This document shows positions 40,595 to 47,837 of a stretch of DNA of 47,837 bases, piece after piece; the stretch's first letter is position 1; each line of letters begins with the position of its first letter. Below the pieces are notes generated by a model that saw only the letters and a list, made by a program, of their open reading frames with translations, did not search any database and was not told the DNA's origin. This DNA comes from Phytobacter massiliensis JC163 (lineage in GTDB: Bacteria; Pseudomonadota; Gammaproteobacteria; Enterobacterales; Enterobacteriaceae), in contig NZ_HE578947.1 of the NCBI RefSeq assembly GCF_000321045.1, positions 296,043 to 343,879 of the forward strand, read 5' to 3'. The position numbers and the translations under genes are program-made.

Positions 40595-41082
40595 AGCGTG
40601 CAGCACGGCAGCTGGGTAACGACCAGCGGGGTGTAGCGACGGTCGAATTTTCCATCACCGTGATCGTCTTTATCATTATGGTGCTGTTCGTCGCAGAAAT
40701 CGCGCGGCTGGCCTATGTCTCGTCGGTGCTCGACCTGGCGGTTTCCGAAGCGGCCAAAGAGGCGAAAAATGCGCCATCTGACCTGGACGGCGGTTATCAA
40801 AGCCGCTTTCAGCGTCGGCTAACCGATCAGGGTGGCGCGCTGTGGGGCTTTCTAACGCGGGCCGACGCGGTGAAGGTCACCATCTCCTACGCCGAAACAA
40901 TCAAAGAGATGATCGACAGCGGCGGCGGCGGCCGCGCTTCACAACGGCCCCTGGCGCGGTATCAGCTGGCCTATCAGTACCATCCGATGTTTTTCCCTTT
41001 CCCCGGCTTCTGGGCTAACAACTTACTGACTCGCGAGGTGATTTTTGTTCAGGAATATGAGCGTTCTCGCTTTATGTACTAA
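40591..41082 (+). CDS. tadE: TadE-like pseudopilin
   Basis: The 163-residue minor pilin-like protein has leader cleavage expected after G14, giving VATVEFSITV with E19 as mature E5. One long hydrophobic helix spans about 20-42. TadV is expected to process it. A run of glycines lies near residues 111-114. It overlaps tadF. Confidence 0.88.
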   Translation: MKRAARQLGNDQRGVATVEFSITVIVFIIMVLFVAEIARLAYVSSVLDLAVSEAAKEAKNAPSDLDGGYQSRFQRRLTDQGGALWGFLTRADAVKVTISYAETIKEMIDSGGGGRASQRPLARYQLAYQYHPMFFPFPGFWANNLLTREVIFVQEYERSRFMY

Positions 41083-41635
41083 CCGGCGCGGCTCCGTCGC
41101 CGTTGAGTTTGCGGTGATCTCGGTGCTGCTGATTGTCTTTATGTTCTTCCTGACCGACCTTGTGGTCCGCAATGCGACCACGGGGCGGCTGGATCGCGTT
41201 GCCTATTCCGTCGCCGGAATAGTGCGAGAACGTGTCCAGCTGTATGACGCGCGGGAAAAACTGAATCAGGGCGATGTCGATCAGATAGCTAAGCTCGCCG
41301 CCCGCATGCTGACGGACATGGATCTTGACGCTGACCTTTCTAAACTGCAGCTGGTCGTTGAAGAGCTGCACTTTGAAGATATCACCAGCATCGGGTCGAC
41401 CCGAAAAGACATTGACCTCTATCGCCGCTGGCAGAGCGGATCGGCGGGTGGCTGTACGCCGCCGCAGGCGCTGAACCAGCTGACGCAGCTGGCGCCGAAG
41501 GGGAGCTATGGGCGCTGGGTGCCGCTCTACCAGGTGACGATTTGCCTGCCAACCACCAGCTGGTACACCTGGCTGACGACCTCTTCAACGGAAAACCCGC
41601 AGCTGTCGTCATTTGCCATCGTGATGGCGAGGTAG
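41045..41635 (+). CDS. tadF: TadF-like pseudopilin
   Basis: The 196-residue pseudopilin has a leader ending G16 and a mature start of SVAVEFAVIS with E21 as mature E5, followed by a membrane helix. I use the TTG at 41045 because GAGG lies 6 bases before it. The ATG at 41057 has AGGA only 2 bases away, too close, but it is possible. The gene overlaps the tadE end by 38 bases with this start. Confidence 0.82.
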   Translation: MFRNMSVLALCTNRRGSVAVEFAVISVLLIVFMFFLTDLVVRNATTGRLDRVAYSVAGIVRERVQLYDAREKLNQGDVDQIAKLAARMLTDMDLDADLSKLQLVVEELHFEDITSIGSTRKDIDLYRRWQSGSAGGCTPPQALNQLTQLAPKGSYGRWVPLYQVTICLPTTSWYTWLTTSSTENPQLSSFAIVMAR

Positions 41636-41638
41636 AGC

Positions 41639-42001
41639 ATGAAGCGAATGCTGTGTGCCCTCTTGTTTTGCCCGTGGGCGGTGATGGCGCAGCCGAAAGC
41701 GGTGGTGTTTATTGATTCCGCCGAGGCCTCGCAGTCCCGGCTGGCCGAAGCGATCAATGAGATGCTGTTTTATAGCCCAACGCTGCGTTCGCTGCTGGAG
41801 GTCGAAATTTTTGACATCAACAGCGAGGGGCCCGGATTCTCCGGCGGGTTGAATTACGTCCGGGATCGAGGGGGAAATCGGGTCTCGCAATACCGCCCGC
41901 CGGTTTTACCTTTTCTTATTTGCCTCGATGGACGAGAAGAAAAGCTGAGGATGCAACTGGAAGAGAAGGAGCAACTATGTCTGTGCGCGCAAGGATGTTA
42001 A
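41639..42001 (+). CDS. Unknown exported protein within the tad operon
   Basis: The 120-residue protein has a signal peptide (1-17, ending VMA) and a mature part that begins QPKAVVFIDSAEASQSRL. The C-terminus PFLICLDGREEKLR... ends with a cysteine-rich tail CLCAQGC. It is not one of the standard Tad components I recognise. It lies between tadF and tadG and overlaps tadG by 25 bases. The strand pattern hints at a thioredoxin-like fold, but no C-x-x-C active site is in the usual place. Co-translation suggests it serves the pilus. Confidence 0.7.
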   Translation: MKRMLCALLFCPWAVMAQPKAVVFIDSAEASQSRLAEAINEMLFYSPTLRSLLEVEIFDINSEGPGFSGGLNYVRDRGGNRVSQYRPPVLPFLICLDGREEKLRMQLEEKEQLCLCAQGC

Positions 42002-43227
42002 CGCTGCTAAAGCGTTTCTCCGCGGATGAACGTGGGGTTTATGCAATAAGTTTTGTGATGCTTGCCGGTTTTTTACTGGGGATGGCATCGCTGGGGCTGG
42101 ACGGAGCGCGCTTCGTCAGCGAGCGCGCCAGGCTGTCTGACGCCATGGAACAGGCCGCGCTGGCGCTGACCGCGGAAGACAATGGCGAAGGGGCCGCGCG
42201 AAATTATTCACTGGCGAAAGACTACTTTCGCGCCTATATGCGCCGCGAGATCGACGTCTTCACCCCAAAGGTGGTGGTCAAGCGCGGCGGTTCGGCGACT
42301 AACGCTAATATGAGTTACGTAGAGTACCGGGTCAGCGGTCAAACCTTACAGGAGTCCTGGTTCTCTTCCTCGCTGTTTCCTGGCTTCGATAAGGAAGTCA
42401 TCGTGGGTGACAACGGGGCGGCGCGGAAATATCGTTCCAACATGGACGTTATTTTTGTTACCGACTTTTCCGGCTCAATGAATGACCCCTTCGACGGCAG
42501 TACAAAACTTGATGAGCTAAAAAGGATTGTTTTGCAGCTTTCCGGGGAGCTGTTTTCCTACAATATAAACAATAAGGTAGGTTTTATTCCTTTCAGCTGG
42601 GGAGGGAAAGAAGGGGGGTACTGTGATTTCCCGTTTGTGGCGAATGGCCCTTATCCTAATGACACTCTCAATATGGACAATGTGCAAGATCTGGAAGCGA
42701 TTGTGAATGTACCTGCGACAATTGCGGCTATTCCTCGCAGGGTGAACGATATCCGCATTCCCCTGGATCATGTAGACGACGTGCAAACGTGCCTGATAGC
42801 CAGTTACTCCTGGAAAGTCCCTTTGACCTCTTCGATGTCTGCGGTCAGTCAAATTAAGAATATGACGGCGAAGGGGGGAACATTGGTGAGTTCCGGCGTA
42901 CTGCTCGGCGTTCCTTATCTGGCCGCGGGTACCGCTTCGCGTAAGGTGATGGTGATCGTTTCCGACGGAACTGACAACCCGGATCGTATTAAGCTGACAC
43001 CGCGTCTTCTCAACGCCGGGATGTGCGATAAGATTCGTCGGGTCATTTCAACGGATGAATCGGTGGGTAAGATTGCTTTTATCGGTATCAAGTATGCGCC
43101 TACCGTGGACTGGAAGCAGTGTGTTGGGGAAAAGAACTTTTATCTGCCGCAGAATATTAAAGAACTTGAGGATGATTTACGCCGCGCGGTCTTTGAAGAG
43201 GTTGGGCATAATATTCTTAAAGACTAA
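41977..43227 (+). CDS. tadG: TadG-like pilus protein with von Willebrand A domain
   Basis: The 416-residue protein is anchored by an N-terminal pilin-like helix (about 20-42) after a G20|VYAIS leader in which the usual E5 is missing. A vWA domain covers about residues 155-415, with the MIDAS motif D163-F-S165-G-S167 and a later SDGTD. TadG-type proteins are thought to help surface contact or anchor the pilus. I choose the ATG at 41977, which has AAGGAG at 6 bases. It is the last gene of the tad operon; a terminator follows at 43277. Confidence 0.9.
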   Translation: MSVRARMLTLLKRFSADERGVYAISFVMLAGFLLGMASLGLDGARFVSERARLSDAMEQAALALTAEDNGEGAARNYSLAKDYFRAYMRREIDVFTPKVVVKRGGSATNANMSYVEYRVSGQTLQESWFSSSLFPGFDKEVIVGDNGAARKYRSNMDVIFVTDFSGSMNDPFDGSTKLDELKRIVLQLSGELFSYNINNKVGFIPFSWGGKEGGYCDFPFVANGPYPNDTLNMDNVQDLEAIVNVPATIAAIPRRVNDIRIPLDHVDDVQTCLIASYSWKVPLTSSMSAVSQIKNMTAKGGTLVSSGVLLGVPYLAAGTASRKVMVIVSDGTDNPDRIKLTPRLLNAGMCDKIRRVISTDESVGKIAFIGIKYAPTVDWKQCVGEKNFYLPQNIKELEDDLRRAVFEEVGHNILKD

Positions 43228-43276
43228 GTCACCGCTGAGATATCACCACGTTTTTTAATGTCTTTTTACCGTCTTT

Positions 43277-43310
43277 TGCCCGGCAATGCATCGCTGCACC
43301 CGGGCATTTT
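43277..43310 (+). terminator. Terminator of the tad operon
   Basis: TGCCCGG (43277-43283) pairs with CCGGGCA (43300-43306), and TTTT follows. It lies 50 bases past the tadG stop. Confidence 0.75.
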
Positions 43311-43529
43311 AAATTTCTTATTTTATAATCGCGCCCCGATGGGTGAAATTTTTTGAGATTAACTAAGGGAACGTTTCAGGTATTACCTTAAATTTTCCTT
43401 TAGCCTTGTTTGCGTAATATGTGATGTTGAATCCGTTATTACACGATTGTTATTGCACGTTTGTTTTTAAACAAGGAAACACAAATATCTTTATTTGTGT
43501 TCTATTTTTAGTATCCAAGGATTTATTTT
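43311..43529 (+). promoter_or_regulatory. Leader region of the fimbrial operon
   Basis: This AT-rich stretch ahead of the pilin gene holds TTGTTT/AAACAA (43461-43474). It also holds a 10-bp hairpin, AACACAAATA (43478-43487) with TATTTGTGTT (43492-43501), followed by TATTTTTA. The second resembles an attenuator just 28 bases before the start codon. AAGGA lies about 9 bases before the ATG. I cannot fix a promoter. Confidence 0.4.
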
Positions 43530-44072
43530 ATGAAAACTAAAGTTGCATTGTCAGTTCTGGCTGGCCTGGTTATGTCTGCTTCCGCACTGGCGGCTACTCC
43601 TCAGAGCTACGACACCCGTTTTAACGTCAGCGCTAACGTACCTGACAGCGCGATGATCGTTGATCCGAGCGGCAAGCCGGTAACCGACGTTGACGTTGTG
43701 CTGGTTCCGGCTGCTTCCGGCTATATGGAAGCACAGACCGACACGCTGAAGCTGTGGAATAACGATGTTACCAAACTGGACGTTTCTCTGGTGATGGATG
43801 ACAGCCAGTCTGCAACAGGCGATGCTTTCACCCTGTACAGCACTCAGGGCGGTACCCTGAACTCCATGACTTACAAAATCAGCACCATCACCTCTGCGGG
43901 TTCTCAGCAGTTCGCTAAATCTGGCGACTCTAAAGACTACGCTCTGACCGCAAACGGTACCCACGGCGAAATGCCGGTCGTCTTCAAATTTGTCTCTGAC
44001 AAAGCCTATGACGCACTGGGCCAGGGTAACTACACCGGCGTTGTTTACGCAAACGTAGTTGCAAATCCGTAA
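43530..44072 (+). CDS. Alpha-type (CS1/CFA-I-like) fimbrial major pilin
   Basis: The 180-residue major fimbrial subunit has a signal peptide of 1-21 ending SALA. The mature N-terminus is ATPQSYDTRFNVSANVPDSA, which would serve as the donor strand in class 5 fimbriae, and the protein ends in GNYTGVVYANVVANP. No cysteines occur in the mature part, as usual for this class. Codon choice is strongly that of a highly expressed gene (AAA, CTG, GGT, AAC). A UUCG hairpin follows the stop. It is the first gene of the operon. Confidence 0.85.
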   Translation: MKTKVALSVLAGLVMSASALAATPQSYDTRFNVSANVPDSAMIVDPSGKPVTDVDVVLVPAASGYMEAQTDTLKLWNNDVTKLDVSLVMDDSQSATGDAFTLYSTQGGTLNSMTYKISTITSAGSQQFAKSGDSKDYALTANGTHGEMPVVFKFVSDKAYDALGQGNYTGVVYANVVANP

Positions 44073-44082
44073 TTACTGATAA

Positions 44083-44104
44083 GGGGTAGCCTTCGGGCTA
44101 CCCC
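44083..44104 (+). promoter_or_regulatory. UUCG-tetraloop hairpin after the major pilin gene
   Basis: GGGGTAGCC (44083-44091) pairs perfectly with GGCTACCCC (44096-44104) around TTCG, a C(UUCG)G tetraloop of exceptional stability. No T-run follows. It lies 10 bases after the pilin stop and 9 bases before the next start. Confidence 0.88.
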
Positions 44105-44113
44105 ATATTGCTT

Positions 44114-44629
44114 ATGATAAACAGAAACCTTTTTACCTGTATCTGCTTCACGCTCTGTTTGTGGAGCCCACTTAGCTACGGTATTCCAAATTCACAGCTT
44201 TCAGTTGATATTTCCGCTGAATCGGTGGCAAGGGTTACACTTTATTATAGGGGGATTCCGGTCTCCTCTGATGGGCTCGATTTCCCATTAGTCGTCAACG
44301 GAATATCACAAAAAATTGAGCAAACCTCATCGAACTTCTTTTTGGTGGGCAATGTCGATCGGGCCGATCTTGTCTTTGAAGACAGCGAATTCGTTTTGCC
44401 TCAGGTCTATGGCGGTAATACCAAAATGCCGCTTATCGGCAGCTTTATTTTCCAGGGCGCGGTAACAGATTCGCGCCAGACGCTACAGGTGCCGGTACTG
44501 GACGATATCTCACAGGCCCGGGCGGTGAATGGTTTAAAAATTAAATTTGCCACGGAGTTTACTGCCGGACATTACACCAAAGGCAGATATGGCAACGTCT
44601 TCACGCTTATTGTGACGCCGGTGATTTGA
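44114..44629 (+). CDS. Second fimbrial subunit (minor pilin) of the alpha-type operon
   Basis: The 171-residue exported protein has a signal peptide (about 1-23, ending SYG) and a pilin-like beta-rich body ending in GHYTKGRYGNVFTLIVTPVI, like the major pilin's YTGVVYANVV end. It is most likely a minor or adaptor subunit. It is too short for a tip adhesin or chaperone. The ATG at 44114 lacks a ribosome site because the strong hairpin ends just upstream, which should keep its level far below that of the major pilin. Confidence 0.72.
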   Translation: MINRNLFTCICFTLCLWSPLSYGIPNSQLSVDISAESVARVTLYYRGIPVSSDGLDFPLVVNGISQKIEQTSSNFFLVGNVDRADLVFEDSEFVLPQVYGGNTKMPLIGSFIFQGAVTDSRQTLQVPVLDDISQARAVNGLKIKFATEFTAGHYTKGRYGNVFTLIVTPVI

Positions 44630-44646
44630 TATCAGGGACTGGAATA

Positions 44647-47190
44647 ATGAAAAATAACAAGAAAATCTGGGTGTTGTTATCTGGCGTTGCGCTGATCGCT
44701 GGTGGACACCCTTCACTGGCGGCAAATATTCCTTTGCCGAAGGGATTCGAGGATATTTTTGAAGCCAGGCAGAATGGCATTTTCAACATTATTTATATTG
44801 ACCAGTCTATTGGCTCTGTGGCGGTGGAGTACGACAACAAGGACATTCTGTTTGTCTCGCCGGCTCTGATTACCGAGCAGGTGATGGCGCCGGGGATGCC
44901 GAAACTGTCGCTCACGCAGCAGGCGCTTTTGCAAAAACTGTCGCAGCCGCTGCGTCGTAATGACGGCCAGGGCTTCGCGGGCGATGACATTATTGTCAAC
45001 GTGATCGAGTCTGACAGTACCATCCGGCTGATTTTCCCCGAGTCGATGTATGACGCCAATGAGAAAACGAACGAGCGGGCTTTTATTACTCAGCGTAATC
45101 AGTCAGGGTTCGTGCATTACCATAACCTGAATTATCTTTCCGACAGCTGGGGCGATAGCCTGAGCGTCACCTCCACCGAGACGATGAGCCTGACGGGCAA
45201 CAGTTATATCAAGGGGGGGTGGAGCTACGCAAAAGAGATCGATTTTAGCCTCGACGAACTGGCGCTTTATCTGGAAAAAGATACCACACGCTTTAAATTG
45301 GGGCGTCAGCGCCTGAGCGATAACCTGATTAGCAGTACGCCATCCGCCTCTTACAGCTTCTTTAATTCCGTCAGTTTTGATGGCGTCTCGCTGGGCTACA
45401 TGACGGATCACTATCGTAGTAGCGTCGACGGTGCCGCATCGCCGGTCTCGCTCTATTTGCCGCAGGCGGGCACCGTCGAGATCTATCGCAATGGCCGGAT
45501 GATTGACATTCAGCAGTTCCCGGCGGGCATGCAGACTCTTAACACCGCAAGCTGGCCCAGCGGCGGCTATGACGTGCTGCTGGTTTCCAAACTGGCAAAC
45601 GGCAGCCAGGAAGAGAAGATCGTCCCCTTTTTCAAGCGTAGCGGCCAGTTTCGCGCGGGGGATATTGAGTACAGCATTCAATTGGGTCGCTACGATCGTC
45701 TCCAGGGAGAGATGTCGTCCCGTAGCTGTAGCCAGTGCGTCGACGAGCGAAACTACGGCGATAATAATTTTGCCGAACTCGCTTTTGGCTATACCACCGA
45801 ATCGGCGCTGTCGCTTGGCAGCGGCGCGATGACGGATAACGGCGCGCTGTACGCGACGGCGAGTATGGACATTCCCTTTAACAGCTGGCTGCTTGAGCGG
45901 CTGCACGTCGATGGCCTTATCGGCAATGACGACAGCATGGGCTATCAGCTGGGGGTCAATAAAAACTACGAGCGCCTGGGCTTCAACCTGAACTACCGCG
46001 ATAACCGCTATCGCGGCGATGAAGACGGCTTTCGCCAGTACGGGATTGTGCCCTCTTATGATTATTCAACGCTCCAGTTTAGCGCCAATACCTATCTACC
46101 GTGGAATGTCGGTCTGGGGGTGACGTATGGCATCAATACCCTCTACCAGGATTATGGCCGTAATAATAAAAATGAATCTGAAAGCTGGGATATCACGCTG
46201 AACCGCGATTTTACGCTCAGCGATAGTCTCAATTTGCGGGTTGACCTTGGCTATCACCATGGCCTGAATACTTACGACTATCACTCTTCAAGCCAAAGCA
46301 GCAACGAAGACCGTTTCTATGCCCAGTTCTCATTAGGCATGCGTGAGCGCAGCTATAACCATTATCAGTCTTTATATCTGCGCTCGCGCATTAACGACGG
46401 CAGCAGCGACGACAATATTTATAGCGCCGACTATTCGCTCACCGTGGATAACCCGGAATTCGACCGCGGCGGCAAATATCTGGTTAACGCCAGCCTCAAC
46501 CACGGCCCGAACGACTCGAAAAACGGCAGCATGGGCGTGGTGATGGATAACGCGACCGGTTACACCTCCGCGGGGATCACCCAGTCGCTGGATGACTCCG
46601 AGTACCGCCAGCACTACCTCTCGCAGCGCGGCGGCTTTGCTATCGGCGATGGCGATTTCTCCTGGGGCAAAGTCGACAACACGGCGGCAATGATTATTGA
46701 TGCCACGGACCTGCCGGAAGACCAGTACTTTGAAGCGCGGAACCAGAATATGGAGCCGGTCGTGGTGAAAGGGGGCAAGAAAACCACCTTAACCGTCACG
46801 CCGTACCAGAGAGTGGAACCGCAGATAGAGCAGGTTTTCACCGGCAAAACGGATGCGTTTTACGAGCTGAGCACCTCCGTGTCTAACGGATGGGCAACGC
46901 CGGGGCAGGTTTATACCGTAAAAGTCGCCGCGACCAAAAACCAGACGGTGACCGGGCGGCTTTATCTGGACGGCGCGCCGCTGGCCAATGCCAGGGTAGT
47001 CGGCGGCAACGCCATGTCTGACGATGAAGGGCTATTTGTCGGGGATTTCTCGCTTAAAACCAACGAGCGTTTGACGATGTTGACGGTAAAAAAAGAGGGG
47101 AATGCATACGTTTGTCCGTTACTGGAAGAGAACGTCAAACTGACCCAGGGAATAATGCAAATACGTGAGGTTAATTGTGAAGCTCAGTAA
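44647..47190 (+). CDS. Alpha-type fimbrial usher (TcfC/CooC-like)
   Basis: The 847-residue outer-membrane usher secretes and assembles the fimbria. A signal peptide (about 1-26, ending SLAA) precedes the N-terminal domain. The barrel follows, with a plug region and repeated aromatic-rich beta strands, for example YGDNNFAELAFGYTTES. A C-terminal carboxypeptidase-like module (TGRLYLDGAPLANARVVGGN) and a final cysteine pair (C at VCPLLEE and VNCEAQ) complete it. These are features of the class 5/alpha usher family, not of the FimD family. I use the ATG at 44647; the frame is open 7 codons upstream. It overlaps the chaperone by 14 bases. Confidence 0.88.
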   Translation: MKNNKKIWVLLSGVALIAGGHPSLAANIPLPKGFEDIFEARQNGIFNIIYIDQSIGSVAVEYDNKDILFVSPALITEQVMAPGMPKLSLTQQALLQKLSQPLRRNDGQGFAGDDIIVNVIESDSTIRLIFPESMYDANEKTNERAFITQRNQSGFVHYHNLNYLSDSWGDSLSVTSTETMSLTGNSYIKGGWSYAKEIDFSLDELALYLEKDTTRFKLGRQRLSDNLISSTPSASYSFFNSVSFDGVSLGYMTDHYRSSVDGAASPVSLYLPQAGTVEIYRNGRMIDIQQFPAGMQTLNTASWPSGGYDVLLVSKLANGSQEEKIVPFFKRSGQFRAGDIEYSIQLGRYDRLQGEMSSRSCSQCVDERNYGDNNFAELAFGYTTESALSLGSGAMTDNGALYATASMDIPFNSWLLERLHVDGLIGNDDSMGYQLGVNKNYERLGFNLNYRDNRYRGDEDGFRQYGIVPSYDYSTLQFSANTYLPWNVGLGVTYGINTLYQDYGRNNKNESESWDITLNRDFTLSDSLNLRVDLGYHHGLNTYDYHSSSQSSNEDRFYAQFSLGMRERSYNHYQSLYLRSRINDGSSDDNIYSADYSLTVDNPEFDRGGKYLVNASLNHGPNDSKNGSMGVVMDNATGYTSAGITQSLDDSEYRQHYLSQRGGFAIGDGDFSWGKVDNTAAMIIDATDLPEDQYFEARNQNMEPVVVKGGKKTTLTVTPYQRVEPQIEQVFTGKTDAFYELSTSVSNGWATPGQVYTVKVAATKNQTVTGRLYLDGAPLANARVVGGNAMSDDEGLFVGDFSLKTNERLTMLTVKKEGNAYVCPLLEENVKLTQGIMQIREVNCEAQ

Positions 47191-47837
47191 ATGGAGAGTG
47201 CTGTCGCTCTGTGCGGTGGGATTATTTTCAACCTGCAAGACATACGCAATCGAAGTTTTTCCGGTGGTAAAAGAAATCCGCGAAAACACGCCGCGTGAAA
47301 ATTATATTACCGTGAAATCGATGTATCGAAAGGATGCTGCGTCGGAAGAAACAGATTCTCGCAAGCAAATTTATGAGTTTGTCACGCTGGAACTTTATCA
47401 CGTCCCGAATCCGGGCGATCAAAAAGAGGAAAGAATTAAAGAATTAGGGGCAAGCGATCCGACGCTGGTTTTTTCGCCGACAAAATTAGTGATTCCCTAT
47501 GGCGAAGAGCGAAAGGTGCGAATTATGCCGCTTAAGCCCGTTGATAAGGAGCAGGTCTACCGGCTACGCGTGCGGCCAAGTTATCCGGAGCAGGAGCTGG
47601 AGAAAGGCAAGGTGCGTTTTGCCGTGGGTTACGACGTGCTGCTGCGTTATCTGCCCTCGGAGAAACATACCCAGGGAATTGCGCTGAGCTGTCAAAACAA
47701 CCAGTGGACGCTGAAGGCGACCGGCAATGTGCGCAGTGAGTTACGCAATCTGGTGGTGGACGGGCGTCCTGCGCTCCAGCGGTTCAACGTCTATCCGACA
47801 AACACCCGCACCCTGACGGTCAACAAGCGGCTCTCCT
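47177..47837 (+). CDS. Periplasmic fimbrial chaperone, alpha type (cut at window end)
   Basis: The frame opens at the GTG at 47177, with GTGAGG 6 bases upstream, and runs off the window after 220 codons. A signal peptide (about 1-24, ending TYA) precedes IEVFPVVKEI. The first immunoglobulin-like domain has SPTKLVIPYGEERKVRIMPL, like the chaperone strand that donates to pilins, then YRLRVRPSYPEQE. The second domain is incomplete. The likely family is CooB/CfaA/TcfA. A tip adhesin gene is expected beyond the edge. Confidence 0.82.
   Translation, partial: MKLSKWRVLSLCAVGLFSTCKTYAIEVFPVVKEIRENTPRENYITVKSMYRKDAASEETDSRKQIYEFVTLELYHVPNPGDQKEERIKELGASDPTLVFSPTKLVIPYGEERKVRIMPLKPVDKEQVYRLRVRPSYPEQELEKGKVRFAVGYDVLLRYLPSEKHTQGIALSCQNNQWTLKATGNVRSELRNLVVDGRPALQRFNVYPTNTRTLTVNKRLS

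Noticed and set aside
44083..44104. UUCG hairpin as a Rho-independent terminator
   Set aside because: It lacks a T-run and lies inside an operon whose later genes are needed; an mRNA-stability or dosage role fits better.
43530..47837. E. coli common pilus (ecp/mat) operon
   Set aside because: Pilin and usher sequences do not match EcpA/EcpC as I know them, and the gene order differs; the alpha-type CS1/Tcf family fits better.

Overview
The window is chromosomal DNA of an Enterobacteriaceae bacterium. The order pepA | lptF-lptG, a single-chain dihydroxyacetone kinase, ahr and tRNA leuX matches the leuX region of Escherichia coli. The kinase, the Tad locus and the alpha-type fimbria point to Enterobacter or a close relative (Lelliottia, Leclercia, Kosakonia). 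The genus is an inference from gene content only.

Layout. 1-8.8 kb is core genome: pepA (-) diverges from lptFG (+), then dhaK (+), ahr (-), a coupled HNH nuclease/methyltransferase pair (-) and leuX (+). 8.87-26.51 kb is an integrated island bounded by a repeat of the last 23 bases of leuX (attL 8866-8888, attR 26492-26513, one base shorter). It carries a dead P4-type integrase; an XRE regulator fused into a type I restriction operon with two tandem hsdM genes (the second frameshifted), hsdS and hsdR; a dGTPase-family gene coupled to a primase-polymerase-like gene, both frameshifted; a 1171-residue SF1 helicase with a phospholipase-D-type nuclease end; and an IS3-family element that has removed the front of an Mrr-like nuclease gene. 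The island is a DNA-defence cluster in partial decay. Four genes in and just beside it each differ from an open frame by one base in a short homopolymer, which is either real decay or assembly error.

26.5-31.3 kb is accessory DNA resembling the E. coli yjhX-yjhQ-yjhP region: a broken small gene, a NucS/DUF91-like nuclease, yjhP, a second methyltransferase standing where the antitoxin gene yjhQ is expected, the toxin gene topAI (yjhX) with a 7-codon leader peptide and a large hairpin, a VOC-family gene, and a 17-codon ORF ending at a strong terminator.

31.6-43.2 kb is a complete Tad (Flp pilus) locus, headed by a membrane-anchored winged-helix regulator and running flp-tadV-rcpC-rcpA-rcpB-tadZ-tadA-tadB-tadC-tadD-tadE-tadF-(unknown)-tadG with mostly overlapping or abutting genes. 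43.5 kb to the end is an alpha-type (CS1/CFA-I-like) chaperone-usher fimbrial operon: major pilin, second subunit, usher, and a chaperone cut by the window edge. In both pilus operons a very stable hairpin without a T-run directly follows the major pilin gene, a common way to make far more pilin than assembly proteins.

The most unusual points are the topAI operon with a methyltransferase in place of YjhQ, the tandem-hsdM restriction system, the coupled dGTPase/primase-like pair, and the ToxR-like regulator without a periplasmic sensor next to Tad.
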